This document shows, one piece after another, positions 49,401 to 61,276 of a DNA stretch of 64,000 nucleotides. How positions within the stretch are numbered: the stretch's first letter is position 1; every line of letters begins with the position of its first letter. The translations under genes were made by a program, and so were the position numbers. A model generated the notes under the pieces. It ran no database searches and was not told the DNA's origin. It saw only the letters and a program-made list of their open reading frames with translations. The DNA lies in the NCBI RefSeq assembly GCF_910591885.1, contig NC_063272.1, forward strand, positions 11,978,364 to 12,042,363, read 5' to 3'. The stretch is from Bombus terrestris. Its lineage: Eukaryota > Arthropoda > Insecta > Hymenoptera > Apidae.

Positions 49401-52400
49401 GCAGAAAGAAAGAAAATAAAAGAATTCTACCTTTGCAATATAAGTAATAACCATTACAGAGTAATTCACTTTTTCACTTTAGAAGCCTCAGGATTAAAGG
49501 CATCTTTAGTCTAAATAAAGTAAACAATTTTCATTAATAAGAACAATATGTGCATGTGGAATAATTACTCTATAATAGTTTATAATATGAAACATGTAAA
49601 TGAAAATAGAAATGATTCTGCGTTGCACAGAACGTATACATATGTTTCCAGCAAGATATTATTATGGATGCATATATACATTCATCGTAATGAAAGGTTT
49701 AAACAAATAAAGCAATTTAAAAGCAATTGAAAATGAAAGCATGACATGAAATTGGCAGAACTGCAAAAATAACGCATGCCACTCACATGCAGTGTACTCA
49801 AAACTTTATTTTCAATGCAAACTTCGTTGAAACAATTTTCCCAAAAATATCAAAAGCTCCCATACATATAGCCACAAATAGCCGGTCAAGTTCCAAAACA
49901 CGAACACATGCATATTCAGTTATCGAATACTCTATGCCTCGCCTCTTAAGTTCGACAACGAGCGAAGAGAACGTACGATAGAAGTCTCTGGTTCTGAATC
50001 GATCTTTGCCTAAAAGGTGTATTCTTACCCCGTTCCTGATGGTAAAGAAGAAAGGAAAAAGGCGCGTTTAAGTTGGAAGAATGCCAGTATTTTGAATCGG
50101 GAACCCATTTACCATCGAAAACACGGATCCCGTGAATGACGTTGCCGATGAATGGATCGATTTGTCGCCAAGTTAGAACGACCTCCTGGACGTACGCGCC
50201 TCTATACCTGTTCGTGCTGGCCCTCTATATAAAACAGCAAGGGTGTGGTACGTTTATAATGGGGGTACCAACTCGTTGTCGCGGGCTCCGCCTACGCTAT
50301 TGAGCTCGACGAGACTCGTGAATGGGGCTGAATGGACCGGATGTGGCTGCTGCATTCACCAGCTCTTAAGTGAGCAGCCAGAAACACGACACTTCGCTCG
50401 TATCACCTGATCTCCCTTGATCGGCCTTTCCTCAGCTCCTTTATCTTACTTAACGTGGATCTTATTATGGGAGAAGGTTAAACATTTTCGTAGCATTCCG
50501 CCAATGCTCTATACTCCCCTCCCCCTTTCACTTGCACACACTAAGAAAGAAACCCAGAAAAAAAGTTTATCGACAGTCTAATTCGTTGTTGGACAAAGGA
50601 TAATCTGGGGGTGTTTGCTTGAGAGATAAAGAAAGAAAATTTCGGTTAGGTTTGAAAATGATTTTTTAGCGCCGGTTTTTCTTTTAGGTATTATTGAAGG
50701 TAGCTATTTGAAAGGTCATTAGTCAAGCACAATGTGTAATAGTATTTAATATTGTAGTGAAACATCTTTCCATGTTTGGAATTAGTGGCGTAAAAAATAT
50801 TGTATGTTCTTATGATTTAATAATTTAATGATGTTATTAGATGAATCATTTATGTTAGACGATATAAGGAAGAATGCACAACAGAAGACGAAGACGATAA
50901 CACGAAATTGAAAAATAGATTGCGGATATTTATGCGCTTATAAATAAATAATTTAAATGGGCAAGAATGTATTGAATTTGAGTACATAATATTTCAAAAT
51001 ATTCAAGAAATATCCAAAGTAAATTACTTTATGATTATAGATATTTAAAGATAAGATAAGTTGTTGTTTACGTCCTATTTTTATAAATTTCGTGTTATAG
51101 TCATACAAGAAGAGGCTATCTCGTGTTATACTTACTTTAATTATAATACAAAAAGTTTAATGCTTTTTAACAACATTAAAATTTATCTGATTTAACATCT
51201 CAAATTCGTTGATCATAATAATTTTTTAATTCTCAAATTTCCTAATTTCGATTTTAAGTCACAACGATATTTGCAATTTAAGTTCCATTAGGAAGAATCG
51301 ATATAATTCTATATTTTCAGTGTAATTAAATTTAAAAAAGCTTCAAAATGAATTACGTAAATGAACACTATCAATTCAATTAGGAACGAGGAACTACCTG
51401 TTGATTTCTTCCAACAAAATTTCGCCAGTTAATTCAATTTCAGCCTAAATCTATTAATTTTTCCCGAAACTTAAAATTTGAAACATAAAAAGAAAGACAT
51501 ACATCAGAGGGTCGAGCATATCTTCGCGTAAAATATCGATGAAAATGTACGCATTATACGAAATATGATGCGCGCGTACTAACTACTGCAACAAGCAGGT
51601 TGCAATGACAGGGGTGCACCCTTGCACGATACTAAAGACCCTTTTCTCCCACGATAAAGGGAAAGTTGAATCGCAAACACGTATATTTTTCACGTACAGA
51701 AAGAGTTTTACTAAAACTTCAGCGAATGTCTTTCCAAGAAGCCTCTTGATACGATAAGATACATACGTTGGTATTATTTGATAAAAACTTAATAAAACAA
51801 TGTGAACACCTACAGGTATATATTATTTAAAATTGGAATCGCTCTTAAAAAATAATTTAATAATTTTATTTAATGATTTTGGAAATTGCACAATTTCATA
51901 TTAGCATGCAACAATTGTTTAAAAAACATTTTTCCAAGGATTTGTGACACTGTAATTTCAACAACCATAGTGTCTTAGAAGATCTATAAAACTGTCAATA
52001 AAGGACTAAGTTCGAAAGAACAGAGTTGTAAGCAATCATCCTAAATCAGAATAATTTATATTCAAACTTAACTTACTTTTCTTTCCCTTTTCTCCTACAT
52101 AGTAAGTATTGTAGTATTATATATAATTTCAGTGCAAGTTAGATTACAAAAAAAAGTTATCACGAGTTTCAAATTCTTTTTAGTAAGACAATCAAACAAC
52201 AAAATAACTCCTCAAAGAATCATTCACTTTTTTATACATCTAACTGTATTTATCATGATTTAATAAAAATCGTTAAAAAATAAATGAATCAAATCATATC
52301 CTCGGAAATGATCGCTTTACAAAATATAAGAAACGGACGAGCAAGAATAAAGTCAGCGAAGTAAAACCATCGGATTTATCAGCTGACTAAAGCAAAAGAA

Positions 52401-55400
52401 GCCTGTTGTTTCTTGCATACGAGTGTTTATCTTAATAGCAATTGGAAACTAACTCCCAAAGGACAATGAACGAGTATAGGAAGAGAGGCGTGCACGAAGG
52501 AACGCACATGCTCGTGGTAGAATCACGCGATGCACATTTTACGAGCCGATATTCCAGCGTTGCATCAAATTTGCATTCGACCGGCGTGGCCCGCGAGTCA
52601 TTCGCGATTGAATTTTTCATCGTTGTGGAATCGAGGTCTATGTTTTACCGAGTGCTGGTCATCTTTCTTCCGTCGCTTTCCTTTTCTCTGGCTTGTCAAT
52701 CATTCATGGAATTTTTACAGTGATCGAGCTCGCCCCTCGTCCAGAAAGGAGACGGACACCGGCTTAATGCGCAAAAGCGCATGCTTGCTTACCATTAACC
52801 ACACGCAAATCGCGAATGGAAAGGGGACTGCAAAATTCAATGATTTTCTCTACGTCTCCCTTCGTCTCTTAATTTCATTTTTATTTACACGATTAGTCGT
52901 CGTCATTCGCTTTAAAATATTTTAGTTTGTTACGTTGTTACTATAGGATGATTATTTTCACGAAATTGAACCTGCGCATAAGCCATTTTTTATGGATATT
53001 ATAAACTTATATATATTATTAATATCTGAATTCTGATTTTTTAATATTATGGTTACGGAGAGATTGACTAAATGTTTCGTCACTATTTGTTAATTTATCA
53101 TAGACTTTATAATTTTATGAAGATTGAAGAAGTTGAAACACTTATAATCTTATATACTTCTTTGTAAAGTTTGTTAGAATAATATGTAAAACAGTTTATT
53201 TAGGTTTCTTCCAATAACACCGTGTATATATTAGTTTCATACATTATTCCATTGCTTGGTCTTTAATAAATAAAGAAATAAAAAAATAATAAAGAAAGAA
53301 ATAAAATAAAAGAAATAAAGAAGAAACCTAAAGTTAACTAAAACATAAAAGATTAGAAACATTATGTTCAATGTTTAATTGGAAGTAAGTAATCGGAAAT
53401 TATTGAACATAACATAACATTTTCAAAACCTATATACTTAAATTTTCAGTCTAATCTGGTGCATTAATTAAGTAGTTTAAGAAAAGATTGGTAAAATAGT
53501 TTAACTCTGCAAAATAAATAAATTGCCAAGAAATTGAATGACGATAACTTCCCTATATAATTTTGAGCGTGATATAATGCGTTCAAGATATAAAAATCTG
53601 TAAATAATTTGATATTACACCCATAAGACAACAATTATTATCAGATGATTAATTTGGGAATTGATTCGCACATTGGATATGATTCACTCCTGCTGAAGCG
53701 ACATTTTATTTGGATTTTATCATCATTCAAGTCCATTGGTCGGGTAACTTCGATGTTAGATGTTCGTGACAACTAAATTGAGGGAAAAGTTCGTCGCGAT
53801 TCGGGGTAAAGGGGTGAAAAGGGGTAAATTATCGTGCATTTCGTCGAACGTCGAACGTCGAACGAAAAGTTGAGTATAATTTTAAGTTCTGCCAGAACTT
53901 TTTCGTAATAGCTAGATAACTTTTCTTGCACGTAATCGCTATTCAAGTTTATCTATTTCTTTTTTCGTTTAATAAAAATTAATTATTCGGACTATATATA
54001 TTTATATAAAATATTTGAATACTTGAATTTAAAATTTTGTTCACAGCTGTATTTGACAATTTTATTTTGCAAAGAAATAGAATCTTATTTGTAGAATTTT
54101 TCAGTATTCAACAGGGCAAGTTAGGATATAATCTTTCCTTGAGATAATGCGCGACAAAGAGCTTCGGAAATTTTCGGATAAAACGGCTTTTAGCCACAGT
54201 ATCATGAAAGTAAAATCTTTCGTGACATTCAATTCCTGCTGATTTATTCTACTATGATTTTAATTTTTTACACCAAAAAACTATCCAATCATATTAACTA
54301 AAATAACATTTTCATTCTCAACGATATTCAGATAAGACCGAACAGTTTGGGTGACATCATCATCGTTCGTACCGTTATGTCACTGTCCATCAGGTGTTAT
54401 GCGCATCGTTAGTGGGGTATGGAAATTTCGCGGCATGTGTCAGGAAACAAACGCCTACCACCGATATACACCTATACGTGCATATAACGCACGCGCGATC
54501 ATTCGTCATCTGTTCGCCGCGTTACGGTTATAGGGGCTGCGATGTCCGATTCACGCTTCGGCGAAAGATCCGCGCGATTTTCATGTATCTGTTCTTCTGC
54601 CTCACTATTCCCTCCATCGTATCGAACGAATTTTATTATTGCGTTATGTTTAACAATTACATCCATTGAAATATTAATAAAAAATAACACTTGGATGAGA
54701 ACTTTCATTAAAGCAGTTTCGAGATATATTCTCTCGAAAAATACTCTCTCAATGTATTAAATCTGACAATGTTTAATACATCGTTTGAATATATCGTAAT
54801 AGTTTGTAAAAATATTTCAGTAAATATTTAGATCATCATTAAGTTAAGTCCATCACGTCTTTTTATAAAATTCTATGCCATGAAATACAATAAATATAAT
54901 TTAAAAAAATATTTCAATAAAATGTAAGATTAAAATTCCGTCGAATCAATTATAGCCATATTCATATTCTATAAAATACATTTGCCAATTCAATTATGCA
55001 AGTAAACTATCCAAGTAGGTCTTAAGATCATTTTCAAGTCAACCGGCAACGAGTTATATGCATTGATTTTTCGACAAATGACGCTCGAATTCAACCACCC
55101 ACGACAACCTGTTACCTCGTTACGGAGATTCGTGGTTACCGCATTATATGTTGACCATCTGCCATTATTTTCTCATGGCTGAATGCCACCGGAGACGAGT
55201 CATTTAAATGCACGATCATCCGTCTCGTTTAAATACTGCATATGTTATTTGTTTCACACGAGATTAGCCGCGTGATGGCAAGCACCCTTTTTTGATACAG
55301 GATAATTATCCCTGCACCCTCCGATGTGATTAATGCTTCGTAAATGACAGAACGAGAATGGTATTGCTATATTTGAAACACATATGATTTCGATTACGAA

Positions 55401-58400
55401 ATAAAAAAGAACTAAACGGGAACTATAATAATTAGGAGGACGTAGATTCCCAGAAATACCGAAAGGAAGAATTAGTTCTAATCAAAAAAAGAAGAAAAAG
55501 TGTTTTAATTGATCATATTTATTTGCACGTGAATTTGTATCTTAATTTCGAGAGATAGAATAATTTTTAACTTTTTTACCGTTGCAATAAAATAAGTTTT
55601 GTAACAGAAATATTAAATATAATAATGATAATTGTAATACGATGTAAAACAATTAAAATGCGAAATAGTGATAATACACGATCACTTTTCAAGCGTCCTA
55701 TCAAAATTCTCTCCAATCGTTTAAAAACACTTCATGGATAGTCGTGAAATAAATAACAATATAGCCAGTCTCATGAGATCGGATATATGAAATAAAAATT
55801 TATATCTTATTTTTACGTATATTTTCTTTAGATGAACTAGATTTCCTAAATTAAAGTCTACATTAACACACTTAAATAACAATTTAAACAACAAATTAAA
55901 TCAATTAATTTAATATTACTTAATTTTTTATGAAATTTCATAAATATTCTTATTATTATTTACTTGAAATAATTATCCTAAATAATATGCCAAACTACAC
56001 AAGAATTCTAGCCCAATATGATACAAAATTTTATTCAAAACCTCTGAAATTGTAAGAACATACTTTGAAACATACTTTGTTCAGTGAGAAAAAGCAAGAA
56101 ATTGAAATGTATTATGCTCTCAAATGTTAATTTCTAGCAGCATTGATAAGTGTAATGAAGTTGCAAAAGTTCATACCTGTTCTCAGGTATCGGGATGTAT
56201 AAAATAAGTAATTATGTAGCGTTACATAGTGAAACAATAGCACAGCGATACCAGGTTAGGTACCTTAACCTAAACCCTAATGGTATTTACAAAGCACATC
56301 ATTTCAAAACTAACCTTACTAATCCCATTTTATCGTTATTTGAGAGGTAAGCACAGCTGTCATTATAAGAAGTGTTAGCAAACGATATATTCTTTACATG
56401 TCGAGGACAAGGGATTGAAGACAATCCAAAGACCTTGTGATATATAACAAAATACAAGAAAATAATATAAAATTCTTTGTAGGTGTTTCCTTGGATAAAT
56501 GAAATAATTTTGGTTGACAATTTTCGAGTTTTACGTTTAAATATTTTAGAGAATAAAAGATCAAGCAAATCATTAATTTATATTGTAGTACCATAATTAT
56601 AATATTGCATTTGTGTATTGTCATTAATTATAGTTAATTTTATTGAGAATCAGAGAATTATACATATACTAACATTTAGAATATAATTGCGTGGAAAATT
56701 GAATATTGAACTGTATTGAGAAATTTAGTTTTGTGAGACTACGAGACTATCGTATGTATGATAGCAAGCGAAAGTGCGTGAATATCGTCGTGAGATTTGT
56801 GAATACCATTGTAAAGCGATTTGATATGAATTTATATACTGTCAGTTATATGGATAATATTTCATGATAATAATCGTAACAATTTTATAGGTACTTACAA
56901 TAATCTGAAGAAGAGTGCTTTAAATAATAGTTTGTTAATATTAAAAGTAACTAAAAAGCATTTTTTGTTAAAGTCGATAAAATCTAAAAAGTCGTTATAT
57001 GTGTCATTTTATATAATTGATCCTATTCAGTGTTGTGTATATCATTAAAACAAATTCAATGACGTAACATATATATATTATAAAGTATGTAATATATTAC
57101 ACAATGCATAATATATAATACATAAAGGCGTTTTTCTTTCATAATTCATAGAACACCAGAAAAATATTTTGATACGTAGTCTCTTATTATCTTATTAACT
57201 TATAAGTCAAGCAGAAATGTAATTCAGTAATACTTTGTGGCTGAATGTAAACAGTAAACACAGAGATTTTAGTTTTTATTTAAACGTATTCGTAAAATCT
57301 TGAACTTGTCAATGTAATGATTGTATCTAATAGCGGGATATTTATAATTACCTATTTACGAATACGTTACTGCAGAATTATGATTTCAAATCGGTTAGCT
57401 TTTATGTAACGACATATTAATGAAAAGATAACTTTTCATCAAATTTCAATGTTTGCAAACGTCATCATGCAATTCGGATATTTATCACGTGTTAACAAGA
57501 AAGTAAGTTTACATTTTACATTAATTAATTGAGTTTACATTCAATTACACAACATTATTGAATTATGTCTGTGTTCGTCCTAGATATTGATGAGAAATTT
57601 TATTACGCTTTAGGGTAATTTCCTAAATAAGTTGTTACAGGAAAGGTACTTTGTAATTATTATCATACAATAGAATATTACTGGACAGATAAAATTATAT
57701 GGTACCATTATACAAGTATAGGTATCTCCAAATTTGGTTTGAAAAAAATCTTTTTGGCAAATATTTAGTTATTACTTAGATTCGAAAAAGGACCATGACC
57801 ACTGTTCTGTGAAATAGAACATTTTGTATAAAATTTAATTTCACATATGAAATATAGAGATACATTTAATATTGAGAAATTTTTCATTTTCAAAATTTTG
57901 CGATTTAAATTTTAATTGAAAAATATCGTTTAGATACTTCTTTTTATATGAATCGTGTTTCAAGACAGCAGGTCCTATGAAAAATTGAAAAATATGAAAG
58001 TGACAAAATATAAATAATTACTTCTAAGTTGAAAATAAATTGCTCTAGGAATGATTACAAAAAATAAACATTTGCACAGTGGGTGAAGAACAAAATCTTC
58101 TGAAATTTTTCTCTTTCTGCTATACTATATATACATTTTTTTTCAAAATACCACCAACGAATATAAACAATCAAATAATCGACACCAATAATTTTAAAGA
58201 ATAACCTCACTGCATATTATTCTACCACATATTATCTACACATACAACTGATTCCAACACTACTCTTCACTTCTCCATAAACGTCAACAAAAATATGAAA
58301 TAAATCTTGAAACTTACTGGACGATGCAGACATCTTCGGCTGTACCACGGGCATATGTCCGATTTGTGTTTCTGGAGTCTGCATTTGGATCGCCTCTTCC

Positions 58401-58402
58401 AT
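45823..58402 (-). CDS. tll: tailless, NR2E1-type orphan nuclear receptor, 405 aa, four coding exons
   Basis: Spliced CDS (- strand) 58402-58318, 49189-48953, 47426-47203 and 46494-45823 (1218 nt). After a short N-terminus (residues 1-28) comes the two-zinc-finger DNA-binding domain: finger 1 cysteines C37, C40, C54, C57 with P-box CDGCAG; finger 2 C73, C81 (D-box CKAKSKGGC), C91, C94, then RACRLAKC. The Ala in the P-box and the sequence CKVCRDHSSGKHYGI are diagnostic of Tailless/TLX rather than dissatisfaction or PNR. The extension AVQHERGPRNSTLRRQMALY follows. The ligand-binding domain is at about 190-405, with WAKEL, FSWRELFLLAAAQ, RFGKLLLLLPSLR and IEELFFRRTIG. Tailless is a transcriptional repressor that patterns embryonic termini and head and maintains neural and optic-lobe progenitors. 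Honeybee tailless keeps patterning roles although the torso system is absent (established). The 9.1-kb intron 1 is notable. Confidence 0.97.
46495..47202 (-). other. tll: tailless intron 3
   Basis: 708-bp AT-rich phase-0 intron between the hinge exon and the ligand-binding exon, AAG|GTATAT to TGTATAG. Nothing further is recognised. Confidence 0.8.
47203..47426 (-). CDS. tll: tailless coding exon 3 (C-terminal extension and hinge)
   Basis: 224 nt with acceptor TTTTCAAG and donor AAG|GTATAT. It starts VQHERGPRNSTLRRQMALY, the highly conserved Tailless/TLX extension after the DNA-binding domain, and continues into a Pro/Ala/Ser-rich hinge ending NSLAVSK. It completes codon 108 (Ala) with exon 2. 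Confidence 0.95.
47427..48952 (-). other. tll: tailless intron 2
   Basis: 1.5-kb phase-1 intron that has been invaded by a transposon (see the transposase relic at 47618-48440). The donor is G|GTAAGT and the acceptor TTTTCAAG. Confidence 0.85.
47618..48440 (-). pseudogene. Decayed pogo/Tigger-type DNA transposase
   Basis: Same strand as tailless, inside its intron 2. Reading in shifting frames gives hallmarks of Tigger/jerky-like DDE transposases in order: LSANEYSAKEFK (about 48240), GPGFKIYKGRI then IVCSNASGS (about 48080-48000), LLDNTPSR (the DN[AT]PS acidic motif, near 47815), MFFPPNVTS and MQPMDQAVIEKFKGLYRKNL (about 47760-47670). There are several stops and frameshifts, for example a TGA at 47726-47728 between PPNVTS and MQPMDQ. 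The coding match fades out after about 47618. The element cannot encode an active enzyme. Confidence 0.8.
48953..49189 (-). CDS. tll: tailless coding exon 2 (DNA-binding domain)
   Basis: 237 nt, acceptor TTATTGCAG and donor G|GTAAGT. It encodes both zinc fingers entire, from SRILYDIPCKVC to LAKCIQVGMNKD. All eight zinc-binding cysteines are present and the frame is intact. Confidence 0.97.
50226..50258. promoter_or_regulatory. Two opposed TATA-like boxes in tailless intron 1
   Basis: TATATAAAA on the + strand at 50226-50234 and TATAAACG on the - strand at 50258-50251, both in a GC-rich block about 1 kb before the DNA-binding exon. The - strand box could drive an internal tailless transcript. 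Only sequence similarity supports this. Confidence 0.25.
53199..53332. repeat. 134-bp element with perfect 13-bp terminal inverted repeats
   Basis: TTTAGGTTTCTTC at 53199-53211 is the exact inverse of GAAGAAACCTAAA at 53320-53332. The interior contains an A/G-rich run of AAATAAAG-like units. It could be a small non-autonomous element or a slippage-derived hairpin; no clear target duplication is seen. Confidence 0.5.
58318..58402 (-). CDS. tll: tailless coding exon 1 (N-terminus)
   Basis: ATG at 58402-58400 begins MEEAIQMQTPETQIGHMPVV, then QPKMSASS, and the exon ends one base into a Ser codon at donor A|GTAAGTTTC. The split codon closes in frame with exon 2 (S-RILYDIP). An internal Met at residue 7 is an alternative start. 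Confidence 0.9.
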
Positions 58403-61047
58403 AACACACTGTAATTAACAAACAAGAACAATCCCAATAAGAACGAAGAACCAACTTTGAGTTAATGCACTTTCAATCGCGCGAGATCAGCGTACGAATG
58501 GTTTGTTTTTAACTGAGAACTGACATGTGACACGTAGAATTTCCGCAATCCAAAAACCGAGAGACTACTCGACGTTGTTTCCTGTACCCTCGAAGCGAGG
58601 GGGTTGGCTCCGTGATGAAACGTGACTGACAGTCATCGTAGCCAGGACTTCTTGATAGTAAGCACAGCTCGTGACCGTTTTCAAACAAACGGTGGAACGT
58701 CGTCGGAACGCTTCATTGGCCAACAGCTTCCCTACCCTCGAAAAAGGGCGGTTCTTTCGAAAGGAGCTGGTTCCTCCCTGCTTCGACGGGGGTTGAACGT
58801 CATCAGAGCCAGAGGGGAAAGGTGGCGAACGAATAAGGACGTCAGATGTCTCCTACCCTTCTCACCCTTTGTGAAGACACACACTCACGCCGCTATTCAA
58901 CCGGCAGCGAGGTGAAAACGAAGCCACTTGCACCCCTTTTGCCCGTAATCGTGGACCTCGTGCCACACGATCACCAAAGCAGTGACCCCCCTCCGCAACC
59001 AAACTAATTTAGCAACACTTTTGCACTGGGATTACAGATAATCAGTAGCTTAGCGGTTGCTTTGCTGATTCCTTTATTTATATGTTTTTCGAGAATGGAA
59101 TCTCAAAGGGAGTGAAATTGTGGAATGGAATTTGTTTAAAAATCGTTGGAATAAATTTGACGGACAGCGATGGATTCGAATAAGATTTTGAGGAATTTTA
59201 ATGAATTTTTGCTTTTCGTTTTTGGAAATGTTAGAGATATTCGTAATGCTGAAGTATGAGTATTATTAAATGAGTAGTACAATTAGTTCATTCAAGAATT
59301 GATATATCTTATATACATATTATGTATACAGCAAATGTGTCATTTATCACAGTATTTATTAGAAATTAATAGAGGTTAGGCTAGTTTTCACTCAATAGTT
59401 ATCGTAATTAATTAGACTTTTATAGAAATATTTTCTTGTATCTATTAATAAAGATATGCTGTAAAAGACTAATTGTGAAACATTTAATGTTGCAATTCAA
59501 TCTTGAAAACTGATATTAGATATCCATCTTCATACTAAGAATAATGAAATCTATTAAATATAGATGAAATAATATTTTATACGCGATTTCTAAAATAAAT
59601 GAACAATCACTACGCAGGTATCTTTTTACAAAAGAAATACGAAAGAATTTGTTATTTATACTACTATTAAACTGCGGATATGTATACAATTTTATATCAT
59701 AAATACAACTCAAGAAATGATATATATCTATATATCTAGATTTACCTCTCTATATATAGAGGTAAATATGTATTCTAATTACTTTATCCAAAAGGATATT
59801 CTCATTTGTTTAGAATAATTGTTCATATTTGATTTTATACCTATTATATGCATTCAATATATCCCTACCTCTTTAAACTTCCCACAAACATATAAACGAC
59901 TACAGTTCATTTCCTACATTTTTTTACCATGTTAGTCATAAACTCAATAAACCGTAAAAAAGTCTTAAACCGACCGCCGTGCTATTTCAAGCACTAACAT
60001 TTACTAAACGTCGTTTCCACTCGAAGCAAAACCACGTATCCGTCACTCTTGAAATCCACTGATGTGTGGATGGAAAACGTCAGGTACAAGAAGCCAAGAA
60101 AGAAAGAAACAGAGGGCGAAAAATAGACAAAGCAGGGAAGGCGGAAAAGAGTGAGAATATTAAAAAGAATGCATCGCAGTTAAAACGTTGAACGTTGAGA
60201 GATATGAGATGGAGAAGGTTAAATAGAACATACACCATGGAATAATGCGAAGGCAGATGCGTCGCTTCCTGACTCCCTGACTCCATCTTGAATTATCTCA
60301 TGCTGGATCCCTTGTGATGACGAACGCACCCCTCGCGCGGGAACTCGGCTTAGGGTGGTCTGTATACGTGCACTCGCCGAATGAGTGCACGAATTACGCG
60401 AAGAATCCGTCATAACCGACGTAATATTACGGAGATTGGATCTCTTGATCGTGCTCTAGATCACCCTACACATACTAGTTTCAACGATCTCCTCGATACT
60501 ATCAACCGCGGGGTGTATTCTCCTCCTTTTTTCTTTTTTTTTTTTTGCTAGGCATAATATTGTATGGAGATTGATGCGATAAAATATGTCTGGTATAGGG
60601 AGAGAGATCCGTGATTAATTTAACGAATAATTAACGAAATAATGGAGAGACAACTATCTGAATGAAATACATACTAACTAGCGAAGAGAGATATGTTTTT
60701 GGAGATTAATAAGTGAAATTGATAGGCGATGGTATGTGAATAAGAGACAAAAACTACAAGTACGAATTTTTGAATACTAAAATTAATGTGGTAATTAATA
60801 TTTAGTAGTGGTTATTGATAATGACAGCTGTAAGTAAGATGTAATTATTATTTAAAATTTCTTATCTTATTACTTCATTTATTTACTTCCATTTTATTAT
60901 TATTGGTTTATCTTATATGAAAATATTATGTAGATATTTTTAATAGGTGTTTTATATTGTCTTATTATGTGGATGATATAAAAATAAAATAATAGATAGA
61001 TGAATTATCTGTGCGATCTTTTTCTGCATCGTAACATTCTGATCATA
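58403..61047. promoter_or_regulatory. tll: tailless 5' flank
   Basis: GC-rich, complex sequence directly upstream of the start codon (about 58440-58990) is likely to hold the 5' UTR and proximal promoter. No TATA box at a suitable distance is evident, but AACTGAGAACTGACA (initiator-like on the - strand) lies near 58511. A second GC-rich patch is at about 60000-60520. The AT-rich part between them has no supported gene. Confidence 0.4.
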
Positions 61048-61276
61048 TTAACACGTTCGCGCCGGCGTGTACAACTGGTAGCTCATGCTCCAGTCTCCCA
61101 TCAGGCGGCGTGTACCAGCGGAAATGTAGTTCGTTTAGTAGCTAGAAAAAATTGTCATATAGTTGAAAATTTGAATAATGGAAATTTAAGGTATACTAAT
61201 TGAAAAAACATCTATACGAATAATCTCACTGCCCCACGGCGAGAAACAAATAGCAGCGCCGGCGTGAACGTGTTAA
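61048..61276. mobile_element. piggyBac-like MITE with TTAA target duplication
   Basis: Starts TTAA at 61048-61051 and ends TTAA at 61273-61276. The ends are inverted repeats: CACGTTCGCGCCGGCG on the left and CACGTTCACGCCGGCG as the complement of the right end (15 of 16 identical). The 229-bp length and lack of a transposase mark it as a non-autonomous element. TTAA duplication is characteristic of the piggyBac superfamily. Confidence 0.75.

Larger units (their letters stand above)
49190..58317 (-). other. tll: tailless intron 1
   Basis: 9.1-kb phase-1 intron, donor A|GTAAGT, acceptor TTATTGCAG. GC-richer complex blocks at about 49980-50480, 51480-51680, 52320-52920, 54340-54640 and 55020-55340 may be enhancers of tailless. 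It also holds two TATA-like sequences (50226-50258) and a small inverted-repeat element (53199-53332). No nested gene is supported. Confidence 0.7.
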
